NCBI RefSeq assembly: GCF_003112515.1
Contig: NZ_BEVZ01000002.1
Coordinates: 1,426,001 to 1,490,000 of the forward strand
Source of the DNA: Streptomyces fragilis
GTDB lineage: Bacteria; Actinomycetota; Actinomycetes; Streptomycetales; Streptomycetaceae
Length of the DNA: 64,000 nucleotides
Direction: 5' to 3'
Of this stretch, positions 19,629-29,517 are shown in pieces. Each line of letters opens with the position of its first letter. Position 1 is the first letter of the stretch. The position numbers and the translations under genes are program-made. The notes under the pieces were generated by a model. It ran no database searches. It was not told the DNA's origin and was given only the letters and a program-made list of their open reading frames with translations.

Positions 19629-21047
19629 ATGGGTGCGGAAGACAGCGGACCGGCCGAGGCGCCCGCCTCCGCCGTCGAGGCCCTCCGGGGCGCCCTGCGG
19701 GGCGAGCTGCTCCAACCGGACGACCCCGGCTACGCGGCGGCCACGCGGCTCTGGAACGGCATGATCGAACGACGGCCGGCCCTGGTCGCGCGGTGCGCGG
19801 GCGAAGGGGACGTCGCCACGGCGGTCGGTTTCGCCCGTGACCACCGGCTCCCGCTCTCGGTGCGCGGCGGCGGCCACGGCGTCGCGGGACACGCCCTCTG
19901 CGACGGCGGCCTGGTCGTCGACCTGTCCGGGATGACCACGGTCGAGGTCGACCCCGACGCGCGCTTCGTGCGCGCGCAGGGCGGCTGCACCCTGGGCGAC
20001 GTCGACCGGGCGACCCAGCGCCACGGCCTCGCCGTGCCGTTCGGCGTGGTGTCGCGGACGGGTGTCGCGGGCCTGACGCTGTCCGGCGGCATGGGCTGGC
20101 TGCGCCGCGCCCACGGCCTGAGCTGCGACGCACTGATGTCCGCGACGGTGGTCACCGCCGACGGCGAGGTCCGCGAGGCCGACGCGGAGCGCCATCCCGA
20201 CCTGTACTGGGCGATCCGCGGCGGCGGGGGGAACTTCGGCGTCGTCACCTCGTTCACCTACCGGCTGTACCCGGTGGGCCCGCAGGTGTACTTCTGCAAC
20301 GTGTACTACCCGGCGCGGCACGCCCGGGAGGTGCTGCGCCGCTGCGAGAGCCTGCTGTCCGCGCCCGGTGGGAGGACGGCCCCGATCGCCGTGTTCGGCC
20401 GGGTCCCGCCGGACGAGGCCCTTCCCGCGCACCTCCACGGCGAGCCGTTCGTCGCCGTCCTCGCGCTCTTCCCCGGCGGACCGGAGGAGGGGGAGCGGGA
20501 GCTGCGGCCTCTGCGGGAGATCACCGCACCGTTGTTCGATCTGAGCGACGTCACGACCTACCTCGACGCCCAGGCCGTGCTGGACGAGGAATATCCGGAC
20601 GGAAACCGCTACTACTGGAAGTCGGTGAGCCTGCCCGGCCTCACCGACGAACTGATCGACCGGATCGCGGAGCACGCCGCACGGGCGCCGTCACCGGTGT
20701 CGACCGTGGACGTCTGGTTCCAGGGCGGTGCGATGGCGAGAGCCCCGCAGGAGGGGACCGCCTTCAGCGGGCGGGAGGCCCCCTACCTCGTCGGGATCGA
20801 GGGCAACTGGTCGGACGAGGCCGACTCGGAGCGGAACGTCGCCTGGGTGCGGGAGACCTTCGCCGCCCTGCGGGCCTTCTCCTCCGGCGGCATCTACCTC
20901 AACTTCCCCGGCTTCCTGGAGGAGGGCGAGCAGCTGGTCCGGGAGAGCTTCGGCCCGCAGTACGAACGACTGGCGGCGGTCAAGGCGACCTACGACCCCG
21001 GCAACCTGTTCCGGCTCAACGCCAACATCACGCCCCGGCGGGCCTGA
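19629..21047 (+). CDS. FAD-linked oxidase, berberine-bridge (BBE) type
   Basis: A 472-residue flavoprotein with an N-terminal PCMH FAD-binding domain (RGGGHGVAGHALCDGG, residues about 78-93, with the His that normally carries 8-alpha-linked FAD) and a C-terminal berberine-bridge motif (YDPGNLFRLNANI). The cysteine that gives bicovalent FAD in many relatives is absent: the loop reads VPFGVVSRTGVAGLTLSGG. So one covalent link is expected. Start ATG 19629 is fixed by a perfect GGAGGTGATC Shine-Dalgarno at 19614-19623; the longer open frame to 19431 runs through the 10-bp repeats. Substrates of the family include sugars, alcohols and natural products. No signal peptide seen. Confidence 0.92.
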   Translation: MGAEDSGPAEAPASAVEALRGALRGELLQPDDPGYAAATRLWNGMIERRPALVARCAGEGDVATAVGFARDHRLPLSVRGGGHGVAGHALCDGGLVVDLSGMTTVEVDPDARFVRAQGGCTLGDVDRATQRHGLAVPFGVVSRTGVAGLTLSGGMGWLRRAHGLSCDALMSATVVTADGEVREADAERHPDLYWAIRGGGGNFGVVTSFTYRLYPVGPQVYFCNVYYPARHAREVLRRCESLLSAPGGRTAPIAVFGRVPPDEALPAHLHGEPFVAVLALFPGGPEEGERELRPLREITAPLFDLSDVTTYLDAQAVLDEEYPDGNRYYWKSVSLPGLTDELIDRIAEHAARAPSPVSTVDVWFQGGAMARAPQEGTAFSGREAPYLVGIEGNWSDEADSERNVAWVRETFAALRAFSSGGIYLNFPGFLEEGEQLVRESFGPQYERLAAVKATYDPGNLFRLNANITPRRA

Positions 21048-21081
21048 ACGTCCCCGCCGCCGGGGTGGTCCGGACATGAAG

Positions 21082-21109
21082 CCTGCCACGGGCTCCGCCC
21101 TGTGGCAGG
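21082..21109. terminator. Terminator between FAD oxidase and DoxX genes
   Basis: CCTGCCAC (21082-21089) pairs with GTGGCAGG (21102-21109), with additional GGG/CCC pairing inside. It sits between two convergent genes and can serve both. Confidence 0.8.
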
Positions 21110-21143
21110 AGCCCGCGGCAGGAGTCGTCGGCGCGCGGGAGGA

Positions 21144-21614
21144 TCAGGAGGTGGCCCGCACGGGCGTCGGTTCGTCCGCCCTGGCGGCCGGCGTCCCGCG
21201 GCGCAGGACGTTCTCGAGGGCGAAGGCGCCGGGACCGATGAAGGCGATCAGCAGGAACGCCCAGCAGAACATGGCGGAGGCTTCACCGCCGTTCACGATG
21301 GGGAACAGTCCGTTCGACTGATGGACGCTGAAGTAGGCGTAGGCCATGGAGCCGGAGGAGATCACCGCTGCCGAGCGCGTGAACAGGCCCAGGGCCACCA
21401 GGGCTCCGCCGACCAGCTGGATGACAGCGGCCCACCAGCCGGGCCACTGCAGCGTGGGCACCGTGCCGCCGCCATGGGCGCCGCCGAGCACACCGAAGAG
21501 GGAGGCCGCCCCGTGGCAGGCGAAGAAGAAGCCGGTCACCACTCGGAACGCGCCATGTACCACAGGGGTCGCGGTGCGTAACAGCTCCGGGGATTCGTTC
21601 GGCGGTACGCTCAT
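21144..21614 (-). CDS. DoxX-family membrane protein
   Basis: A 156-residue protein with four hydrophobic segments (residues about 18-40, 58-80, 84-100, 112-132), the DoxX pattern: RVVTGFFFACHGAASLFG, WAAVIQLVGGALVALGLFT, GSMAYAYFSVH, FCWAFLLIAFIGPGAFAL. GAGGAG precedes the ATG. DoxX proteins are small integral membrane proteins linked to thiosulfate/quinone redox chemistry or oxidative stress, but most are uncharacterised. It is monocistronic, with an AT-rich upstream region that contains an inverted repeat. Confidence 0.9.
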   Translation of the reverse strand: MSVPPNESPELLRTATPVVHGAFRVVTGFFFACHGAASLFGVLGGAHGGGTVPTLQWPGWWAAVIQLVGGALVALGLFTRSAAVISSGSMAYAYFSVHQSNGLFPIVNGGEASAMFCWAFLLIAFIGPGAFALENVLRRGTPAARADEPTPVRATS

Positions 21615-21660
21615 GACTCGCTCCTCATGGGGGTTTGGAGAAGTTTACGTGGTGACGATC

Positions 21661-21681
21661 TTGAATCGATCGTTCATTCAA
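21661..21681. promoter_or_regulatory. Inverted repeat upstream of doxX-like gene, candidate operator
   Basis: TTGAAT (21661-21666) and ATTCAA (21676-21681) around CGATCGTTC, 47 bp upstream of the DoxX start in an unusually AT-rich patch. This is the size and layout of TetR or MarR sites. No regulator gene is next to it. Confidence 0.5.
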
Positions 21682-22220
21682 CCCTCGAACGCAGAATAGC
21701 CATTCGACACAGCCGCGCCCACGTTCCCCACCCGCCATTCCTTCCGGCATTCCTTGGGTACGGCCGGCACTCGCGGGACGGTGAACTCACCCGGTGTTCA
21801 GCGTCCAGAAGAATGTGGCGGCACGGCGTGCTGAAAATACGTCATGGTCCGGAGCGGACGGGAGTTCCCGCGGCATCCGACCTGTCGCGTCCGTTTGACG
21901 CGTCCGGATAGCGGTGGGGCTGTCGCGCATGCGAGGGGCGGTGCTCCGAACCCTCGGAAGAGGCGAGCCGGACGTTCTGCTCGAATTCCGCTCTCGGGGG
22001 TCTCGACGCTTCACCGCCCGGTCCCGGTTCCCCGGGTGGCGAGTGGTTGCGCCCGCCCTTCCGCCCGCAGTGGAGGAAGACGTCGCGGTATGCCCGACCG
22101 CACTGCTCTCCAGTCGCGTTGACGTGCGCGCCCAAGTCCGCAACCCTCCATGTCGCTGCGCCCGCGACCGGTCGGGGGCGCAGCCGTGACCCAGCCGCCC
22201 CGGACCACCTTGGACCGCTC
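21682..22220. other. Intergenic region without a gene
   Basis: About 540 bp between the DoxX promoter region and the RDD gene. It is less GC-rich than its surroundings up to about 21850. Short frames here have no RBS, family motif or consistent codon bias. Nothing further identified. Confidence 0.6.
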
Positions 22221-22772
22221 ATGAGCACCCACCCGTCCCCGCAGCAGCAGCCGCCCCACGGATTCGGGCCGCCGATGTACCTCCCGCCGCCTCCGCCCCC
22301 CGCTGTGGAGGGGCCACCTCCGCAGATGCTGGGCAACCAGGGCGCTCGGCTCGCCGCGCGGTTCCTGGACGGGGTGTTCATGCTCCTCGCGTGGCTGCTC
22401 GTGGCCGGCGTCGTCACCGTCCTCCAGAACGTGCTGGAGGCGCCGGAGCGGGTCGAGGTGCTGATCGGCTTCGTGGGGTACGGGCTGCTCGGTCTGGCCC
22501 TCCTGTGCTACGAGCCCGTCATGATCTGGGAGAGGGGAGCCACCTTGGGGAAGCGGATCTGCGGCCTGCGCGTCGCCCGGGTCGGTGACGGGGAGGACCT
22601 GTCCTTCGGGCGCGCCTGGCTGCGCTGGTTCACGAGTTTCCTCATGGGGTTCGTGCCCTTCCTGGGCCTCCTCGACGGGCTGTGGTGCCTGTGGGACAAG
22701 CCGTTCCAGCAGTGCCTGCACGACAAGGCGGCGGACAGCGTCGTCCTGACCACCAAGCTCGCCGGTGAGTGA
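22221..22772 (+). CDS. RDD-family membrane protein
   Basis: A 183-residue protein. The first 45 residues are Pro/Gln-rich (cytosolic tail with a run of prolines), then a three-helix RDD domain: NQGARLAARFLDGVFMLL carries the Arg and first Asp, further helices at about 83-110 and 140-160, and FQQCLHDKAADSVVL the last Asp. RDD proteins are small membrane proteins, some acting in Na+/H+ or osmolyte handling; the role here is unknown. Start ATG 22221 is chosen because the upstream open frame (to 22047) is non-coding in character. The stop overlaps an inverted-repeat copy discussed separately. Confidence 0.85.
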   Translation: MSTHPSPQQQPPHGFGPPMYLPPPPPPAVEGPPPQMLGNQGARLAARFLDGVFMLLAWLLVAGVVTVLQNVLEAPERVEVLIGFVGYGLLGLALLCYEPVMIWERGATLGKRICGLRVARVGDGEDLSFGRAWLRWFTSFLMGFVPFLGLLDGLWCLWDKPFQQCLHDKAADSVVLTTKLAGE

Positions 22773-22783
22773 ACCGGTATAGG
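22767..22783. promoter_or_regulatory. ACCGGT-core element, copy 1
   Basis: GAGTGAACCGGTATAGG. It is the reverse complement, with one mismatch, of the 17-bp element at 22912-22928 and overlaps the stop of the RDD gene. The central ACCGGT is itself palindromic, as in LacI-family operators. Confidence 0.55.
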
Positions 22784-22911
22784 GGAGGGTTGGGGCGGGG
22801 CGGGATACTCGGGTCCGCTCGAGGTGCGACACGCGAGTTCGAGCAGCGCGTCGCCAGTTCAGTCCGTGCGAGCGGAGTTCCGATGTGAGGGGGAGTCGGC
22901 GGAGGCCTGGG

Positions 22912-22928
22912 CCTAGACCGGTTCACTC
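22912..22928. promoter_or_regulatory. ACCGGT-core element, copy 2, over the mannosidase -35
   Basis: CCTAGACCGGTTCACTC. It covers a plausible -35 box (TAGACC, 22914-22919) located 17 bp from a -10 box (TAGGTT, 22937-22942) that would drive the mannosidase gene at 22995. With copy 1 it forms a 17-bp inverted repeat 128 bp apart. A repressor here, probably the adjacent LacI protein, could block transcription and loop to copy 1. Confidence 0.6.
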
Positions 22929-22994
22929 GCGGGCGTTAGGTTGAGCGCGCCGCTCACGTGCCAGGCACGCACGCCCTGCCGAAGGAGTCCGCCC

Positions 22995-25511
22995 ATGATG
23001 GAAGTCGTCCAGCTCGCCGAAGGCTGGAGCCTCGACCACGACGGGAACCCGCTGCCGGCCCAGGTGCCCGGCTGCGTGCACACCGACCTGCTCGCGGCCG
23101 GGCTGATCCCGGACCCCTGTCTCGGCCTCAACGAGCACGAGGTGGCCTGGGTGGGCCGCCGGGCATGGACGTACACCCGTGCACTGGCGGCCGCCGACAC
23201 GGCCCCGGACCCGTCCCATGAGCGCACCGATCTGGTCTTCGACGGCCTGGACACCGCCGCCGTGATCTCCCTGGACGGCCACGAGCTCGGCCGGACCCGC
23301 AACATGCACCGGCGCCACCGGTTCGACGTGACGGGTCGCCACGGCCTGCTGCGGGTCGACTTCGCCTCCGCCTACGACGAGGCCGCCGCCGTCCGCGCGA
23401 CGACCGGGGAGCGGCCGAACGTCTACCCGGAGCCCTTCCAGTACATCCGCAAGATGGCGTGCAGCTTCGGCTGGGACTGGGGGCCGACCCTGGTCACCGC
23501 CGGGATCTGGCGGCCGGTCCGGCTGGAGCGGTGGTCGACGGCCCGCCTGGCACGCGTGCGTCCGTCGGTGACGGTCAGCGACGGCGCGGGCAGGGTGGAG
23601 CTGCACGTCGACGTCGAGCGCACCGAGCGGGGCACGCACCACCGCCTCGAGGTGCGGGCCGAGGCCGGCGGCGTCCGGGCGACCTCCACCCTGGAGGGGG
23701 ACACCGCCGTGCTCACCCTCGAACTGCCGGACGTCGAGCTGTGGTGGCCGCGCGGATACGGCGAACAGCCGCTGTACGACCTGGAGGTCACCCTCGTGGA
23801 CCAGGACGCCGCAGAGCCGTCCGGGACAGCCGGGGGCGGGAGGCTCGACGCCTGGTCGCGCCGGATCGGCTTCCGCGACGTCGTGCTGGACCGGGCGCCC
23901 GACGAGCACGGGACCCGTTTCACCTTCGTCGTGAACGAAGTCCCCGTCTTCGTCCGCGGCGTCAACTGGATCCCCGACGACACCTTCCCCTCCCGGGTCA
24001 CCCCCGAGCGGTACCGCGCCGCACTCCGGCGGGCGGCGGAGGCCAACGTCGACCTGGTGCGCGTCTGGGGCGGCGGTATCTACGAGGACGACGCCTTCTA
24101 CGACGCGTGCGACGAGCTCGGGCTGATGGTCTGGCAGGACTTCCTCTTCGCCTGCGCCGCCTACCCGGAGGAGCAGCCGCTGCGCGGTGAGGTGGAGGCC
24201 GAGGCCCGCGACAACGTCGTGCGGCTGATGTCCCACCCGAGCCTGGTGCTGTGGAACGGCAACAACGAGAACCTGTGGGGCTTCCGCGACTGGGGCTGGG
24301 AGCCCGAGCTGGACGGCGACTCCTGGGGCGGCGGGTACTACCTCGACCTGCTGCCGCGGATCGTCGCCGAACTGGACCCGACCCGCGCCTACTCGGCCGG
24401 CAGCCCCTGGTCGGGTTCCTGGGACCACCACCCCAACGAGCCCGCGCACGGCACCCACCACTCCTGGGAGGTGTGGAACCGGCGGGACTACGCACGGTAC
24501 CGCGACTCGGTGCCGCGCTTCGTGGCCGAGTTCGGCTGGCAGGCGCCGCCCGCGCTGGCGACGCTGCGGCGCGCGTTGCCGGGGGAGACCCTCGCCCCCG
24601 ACTCGCCGGGGATGCTGCACCACCAGAAGGCCGAGGACGGCAACAGGAAGCTGGAACGGGGCCTGGCGCACCACTTCGCCGCGCCCAAGGGGGACTTCGA
24701 CCGCTGGCATTACCTCACCCAGCTCGTGCAGGCCCGCGCGGTGGCGGCCGGCATCGAGTACTGGCGGTCGCACTGGCCGGTGTGCGCCGGGGCCGTGGTG
24801 TGGCAGCTCAACGACTGCTGGCCGGTGACCTCGTGGGCCGCGGTCGACGGGGACGGCCGCCCCAAGCCGCTGTACCACGAGCTCTGCCGGGTCTACGCGG
24901 ACCGCCTGCTGACCCTGCAGCCGGGGCAGCCAGACGGACCCGACGGACCCGGCGGGCCCGGCGGGCCGGACGGCCGGGAGGTCCCCGTGCTCGCCGTGGT
25001 GAACCAGTCCGCCGCCCCGTGGCACGCCGCGGTCACCCTGCGCCGGGTGCGGGCGGACGGCACGACGGTGGCGGAACGGACCCTCGACCTGACCGTCCCC
25101 CCGCGCGAGGCCGTCCGGCAGCCCGTGCCCGAGGACCTGGCGCCCGACCCCGCGTCCGCCGACGAACTGCTCGTCGCCGACGCCGCCGCGGGCGGGGAAG
25201 CCGGCGCGGAGATCCTGCGAGCCGTCCACCTCCCCGTCCCGGACAAGGATTTCGCCTACCCCGCGCCCCGCTTCGACATCGCGGTGGAGGAGGCCCCGGA
25301 CGGTGGCGGTAATGTCGAGGTCGTGGTGACTGCACACACTCTGGTACGAGACCTTCTCCTGCAGGCCGACCGGCTCGGACCGGACGCGGTCTGCGACACC
25401 GGGCTGCGCACCCTGCTCCCCGGCGAGCACGTCCGCCTCCGGGTCGATTCCGCCGCGGGAGCCGGAGCCGACGCCGTGCGCGCGGCCCTGTTCTGCGTGG
25501 AACCCGCGTGA
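22995..25511 (+). CDS. Glycoside hydrolase family 2 beta-mannosidase
   Basis: An 838-residue protein without a signal peptide, so intracellular. Domains: N-terminal jelly roll (about 1-170), immunoglobulin-like (170-290), TIM barrel (290-640), C-terminal sandwich domains. Mannosidase features: WGPTLVTAGIWRPV, VRVWGGGIYEDDAFYD, WNGNNEN with the acid/base Glu, and VAEFGWQAPP with the nucleophile Glu. It should release mannose from the non-reducing ends of beta-manno-oligosaccharides imported from mannan. ATG 22995 follows GAAGGAG; an ATG three bases later is possible. A Gly/Pro/Asp-rich insertion (GPGGPGGPDG, near residue 655) separates barrel and tail. The stop overlaps the LacI start (GTGA). 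Confidence 0.95.
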   Translation: MMEVVQLAEGWSLDHDGNPLPAQVPGCVHTDLLAAGLIPDPCLGLNEHEVAWVGRRAWTYTRALAAADTAPDPSHERTDLVFDGLDTAAVISLDGHELGRTRNMHRRHRFDVTGRHGLLRVDFASAYDEAAAVRATTGERPNVYPEPFQYIRKMACSFGWDWGPTLVTAGIWRPVRLERWSTARLARVRPSVTVSDGAGRVELHVDVERTERGTHHRLEVRAEAGGVRATSTLEGDTAVLTLELPDVELWWPRGYGEQPLYDLEVTLVDQDAAEPSGTAGGGRLDAWSRRIGFRDVVLDRAPDEHGTRFTFVVNEVPVFVRGVNWIPDDTFPSRVTPERYRAALRRAAEANVDLVRVWGGGIYEDDAFYDACDELGLMVWQDFLFACAAYPEEQPLRGEVEAEARDNVVRLMSHPSLVLWNGNNENLWGFRDWGWEPELDGDSWGGGYYLDLLPRIVAELDPTRAYSAGSPWSGSWDHHPNEPAHGTHHSWEVWNRRDYARYRDSVPRFVAEFGWQAPPALATLRRALPGETLAPDSPGMLHHQKAEDGNRKLERGLAHHFAAPKGDFDRWHYLTQLVQARAVAAGIEYWRSHWPVCAGAVVWQLNDCWPVTSWAAVDGDGRPKPLYHELCRVYADRLLTLQPGQPDGPDGPGGPGGPDGREVPVLAVVNQSAAPWHAAVTLRRVRADGTTVAERTLDLTVPPREAVRQPVPEDLAPDPASADELLVADAAAGGEAGAEILRAVHLPVPDKDFAYPAPRFDIAVEEAPDGGGNVEVVVTAHTLVRDLLLQADRLGPDAVCDTGLRTLLPGEHVRLRVDSAAGAGADAVRAALFCVEPA

Positions 25512-26542
25512 GCACTCCGGCGCCGCCCGGACGCGTCACCATCAAGGACGTCGCCGCGGCCGCCGGCGTGTCCAAGGGCGCCGTGTCGCTCGCGTTCAAC
25601 AACAAGCCGGGGGTGTCCGAGGCGACCCGGGAGCGCATCTTCGCGGCTGCGCGGCGTCTGGGCTGGGCGCCGAACTCGGCCGCGCGCAGCCTGTCGCGGC
25701 AGTCGGTCGACACCGTCGGGCTGGCCCTGTGCCGGCCGGCCCGGCTCCTGGGCCTCGAGCCGTTCTACATGGAGTTCATCTCCGGCATCGAGAGCGTGCT
25801 CGCCGAGCACGACTGCTCCCTGCTCCTGCGGCTGGTCGGCTCCCTCGACGAGGAGATCACCCTCCAGGAGCGCTGGTGGCGGGAGCGCCAGGTGGACGGT
25901 TCGATCCTGGTCGACTTCCACCAGGACGACCCGCGCATCGGCCCCCTGCGCCGGCTCGGACTGCCCGCCGTGGGCGTGGGACACCCGAGCCTCACCGGAG
26001 GCTTCCCGTCGGTGTGGACGGACGACGCCACCGCCGTCGCCGAGGCCGTGCGCTACCTGGCGGCCCTCGGCCACCGGCGCATCGCCCGCGTCGGCGGGCC
26101 GGCCGACCTGGGCCACAGCGGCATCCGCGCGCAGGCCTTCGAGCGGACCATGGACGAACTCGGCCTGGGCGGCGGCCGGCACGTCGAGACGGCCTTCTCC
26201 GGCGAGGAAGGCGCCCGCGCGACCAGGATGCTGCTCCTCGGGGCCGACCGCCCCACGGCCATCGTCTACGACAACGACATCATGGCGGTGGCCGGTCTCG
26301 GGGTCGCCTCGGAGATGGGCGTCTCCGTCCCCGACGACCTGTCCCTCCTCGCCTGGGACGACTCCCAGCTGTGCCGGCTGACGCACCCGACCCTTTCGGC
26401 CATGAGTCACGACGTGCACGGCTTCGGGGCGGAGGTGGCACGGGTCCTGTTCGACGTGCTCGCCGGCCAGGAGGTGTCCTCCCGCCCGGTGGCGACGCCC
26501 TCGCTCATGCCGCGCGGCTCGACCGCGCCTCCCCGCCCCTGA
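25508..26542 (+). CDS. LacI-family transcriptional regulator of the mannoside genes
   Basis: A 344-residue regulator: N-terminal LacI helix-turn-helix with hinge (VTIKDVAAAAGVSKGAVSLAFN, residues about 10-31, then ARSLSRQSVDTVGL) and a periplasmic-binding-protein-like sensor domain with the PTAIVYDNDIMAVAGL and DDLSLLAWDDS segments. GTG 25508 overlaps the mannosidase stop, so the two are translationally coupled. It is the likely repressor of the mannosidase and possibly of the ROK and manA genes, binding ACCGGT-core sites. The inducer is presumably a mannoside or mannose, by inference. Confidence 0.94.
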   Translation: MSTPAPPGRVTIKDVAAAAGVSKGAVSLAFNNKPGVSEATRERIFAAARRLGWAPNSAARSLSRQSVDTVGLALCRPARLLGLEPFYMEFISGIESVLAEHDCSLLLRLVGSLDEEITLQERWWRERQVDGSILVDFHQDDPRIGPLRRLGLPAVGVGHPSLTGGFPSVWTDDATAVAEAVRYLAALGHRRIARVGGPADLGHSGIRAQAFERTMDELGLGGGRHVETAFSGEEGARATRMLLLGADRPTAIVYDNDIMAVAGLGVASEMGVSVPDDLSLLAWDDSQLCRLTHPTLSAMSHDVHGFGAEVARVLFDVLAGQEVSSRPVATPSLMPRGSTAPPRP

Positions 26543-26564
26543 GACGCGGGCGGGCACGAGGCCG

Positions 26565-26597
26565 GTGAGGGGCGTGGCGTACCGCCGCGCCCCTCAC
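26565..26597. terminator. Terminator after the LacI gene
   Basis: GTGAGGGGCG (26565-26574) pairs with CGCCCCTCAC (26588-26597) around a 13-base loop, between the convergent LacI and ROK genes. Confidence 0.85.
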
Positions 26598-26644
26598 GCC
26601 CCTCATTCCTCTTCGGTGCGTCACCCGTTGCCCACCGCAGCCCC

Positions 26645-27697
26645 TCACCGGCTCCCGGACGGCGTGCGGACGTCGAGGAGCCGCCCGCGCGCCGCGGCGG
26701 CCGCGCCGACGAGCCCGGCGTCCCGGGCCAGTGCGGCAGGCCGTACCTCCAGGTCACGGGTGAAACCGAGGGCCGCGTAGCGCCGCAGGTGACGCCGCAG
26801 CGGCCCGAACAACGTGTCGCCGGCCTGGGCGACGCCTCCACCGACGACCACCACCCCGATCTCCAGCAGGGTCGCGCTGCCGGCGATCCCGGCCGCCAGC
26901 GCACGGGCGGACCGGTCGAAGGCCGCCAGGGCACGTGCGTCGCCGTGACGCGCTGCCGCGGCGACCTCCGCGGCCGTGGGCTCCACGCCGTCCAGCGGTC
27001 GCCACCCCGCCGCCACCGCGTGGCGGGCGATCGCCGGACCGCTGGCGTAGACCTCGACGCAGCCCCGCGAGCCGCACGGGCAGGGCGGGCCGTCCAGGTC
27101 GACCGTGACGTGGCCGATGTGCCCGGCGTTCCCCGAGGGGCCCGGGTGCAGCCGGCCGTCGAGGACGAACCCGCCGCCCACCCCGGTCGAGACCACCATG
27201 CACAACGCGTCGGCGACGCCACGGGCGGCCCCGTGCCAGTGCTCGGCCGCCGCCATCGCCACCGCGTCACCCACCAGGACCGGCTCGACGCCGTCGGGCA
27301 GCGACGGGTGCGCACGCATCGTCCGCACCAGCGGGAAACTCCGCCAGGCCGGGATGTTCACCGGACTCACGGTGCCCGCCGCGGTGTCGACCGGGCCGGC
27401 GCTGGCGATGCCGAGTCCGCGGACCGCGCCCCAGGACGGGTGCGCGGACAGGGCGTCGACGACGGTGTCGACCGCGCGCACCAGCCGCGCCGCCGGCTCA
27501 CGGGCCGGAGTGGGGGTCTCGGCGCGGTGCAGGACGGAGCCTTCGTCGTCCACCAACGCTCCCGCGATCTTCGTGCCGCCGATGTCCAGGGCCGCGTAGA
27601 CCGGTGGGCGCTTCCCTCCACCGGGGACCGGGGCGGGAGTCGGAGCCTGGGCTTGGGCCGGTCGGTCCGTGGCCGGGTCGGGGGTCGTGACGGACAA
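26645..27697 (-). CDS. ROK-family sugar kinase
   Basis: A 350-residue ROK protein: phosphate-binding ALDIGGTKIAGALV (residues about 35-48), VSTGVGGGFV, catalytic Asp in LVGDAVAMA, and the zinc motif GHIGH followed by CPCGSRGCVE. It lacks a DNA-binding domain, so it is a kinase, not a ROK repressor. Between a mannosidase/LacI pair and manA, the expected substrate is mannose (mannokinase), though glucose or fructose are possible. It starts at TTG 27697 with GGAAG upstream; the first 30 residues are a Pro/Ala extension. A 12-bp palindrome covers the start codon. It follows manA in the same direction after 102 bp. Confidence 0.92.
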   Translation of the reverse strand: MSVTTPDPATDRPAQAQAPTPAPVPGGGKRPPVYAALDIGGTKIAGALVDDEGSVLHRAETPTPAREPAARLVRAVDTVVDALSAHPSWGAVRGLGIASAGPVDTAAGTVSPVNIPAWRSFPLVRTMRAHPSLPDGVEPVLVGDAVAMAAAEHWHGAARGVADALCMVVSTGVGGGFVLDGRLHPGPSGNAGHIGHVTVDLDGPPCPCGSRGCVEVYASGPAIARHAVAAGWRPLDGVEPTAAEVAAAARHGDARALAAFDRSARALAAGIAGSATLLEIGVVVVGGGVAQAGDTLFGPLRRHLRRYAALGFTRDLEVRPAALARDAGLVGAAAAARGRLLDVRTPSGSR

Positions 27698-27704
27698 CGT
27701 TGTC
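27693..27704. promoter_or_regulatory. Palindrome over the ROK start codon
   Basis: GACAACGTTGTC, a perfect 12-bp palindrome with the central CG step typical of LacI-family operators. It overlaps the TTG start at 27697. Confidence 0.45.
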
Positions 27705-27764
27705 TTCCTTCGCTCGTTTCGGTCCGACGGTCCGAAGATGTGGTGGGGGAGATGCTGCGGGCCG

Positions 27765-27779
27765 ATGACGTGACGTCAT
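27765..27779. promoter_or_regulatory. ATGACGT-G-ACGTCAT dyad between manA and ROK genes
   Basis: Perfect 7-bp arms around one base, 20 bp after the manA stop and about 68 bp upstream of the ROK start on the minus strand. It is a candidate operator for a separate ROK promoter; the binding protein is unknown. Confidence 0.4.
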
Positions 27780-27799
27780 GGCGGCCAGGGGAACGACGG

Positions 27800-29044
<1,245 letters not shown>

Positions 29045-29081
29045 TCGCGAGTCAGTGGAAGACGGGCGACTGGATAATTCG

Positions 29082-29093
29082 TTAAACCGGTAA
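29082..29093. promoter_or_regulatory. ACCGGT-core element upstream of manA
   Basis: TTAAACCGGTAA, near-palindromic, 38 bp upstream of the manA start. On the minus strand it reads TTTACCGGTTTAA, resembling the elements at 22912 and 29221. Confidence 0.5.
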
Positions 29094-29220
29094 AGGCGAC
29101 GAAGGCCGGAGTGTTCGCGGAGCAGCAATCGGTCACGGGCGGTGCGGATCAGCGGGATGCTGCATAGTTTCCGCCTCCGTTAGGTGACAGGCCCATTGGA
29201 GAGAGACGCTGGTTTCTTGG

Positions 29221-29231
29221 TAACCGGTTTA
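29221..29231. promoter_or_regulatory. ACCGGT-core element upstream of the MFS gene
   Basis: TAACCGGTTTA in the manA/MFS divergent region. It shares ACCGGTTTA with the manA-proximal site, 139 bp away, so the two could act together on manA. Confidence 0.45.
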
Positions 29232-29517
29232 GTTCTCGTTTCCCTCGGTGCTCGGGGCCCCGGAGAACATGACGCCGAGAGGTCGGCAACCGGCCACGTC
29301 GGCTGGTCGTGGAGCGGCGACGGCGGCGTCACCGACCCGGACGGCGACGGCCGGGGCCGTGGCAACTCCCGGTCCTGTGTCGTCCGCGGCGGCCCCGTGG
29401 ACCGCTGAGCCGTGGCCGTGGCGACCGCCGACAGGGCAGTCGACCGGGCATGGCATCCTTCCCCGCAGCGACGCACCCGGCGGGTGGCGCGGTCGTGGGG
29501 AGAAAGGGGCGGGTCGT
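29232..29517. other. Intergenic region upstream of the MFS gene
   Basis: About 290 bp with no supportable gene. The MFS reading frame stays open through it but lacks an RBS and hydrophobic segments before ATG 29518. Confidence 0.55.

Noticed and set aside
22923..25430. 835-codon frame opposite the mannosidase
   Set aside because: The mannosidase carries catalytic motifs throughout; the antisense protein has none.
27718..27736. TTCGG...CCGAA imperfect dyad upstream of the ROK gene
   Set aside because: Only 5-bp arms with mismatched interior; weaker than the two neighbouring palindromes and expected by chance.
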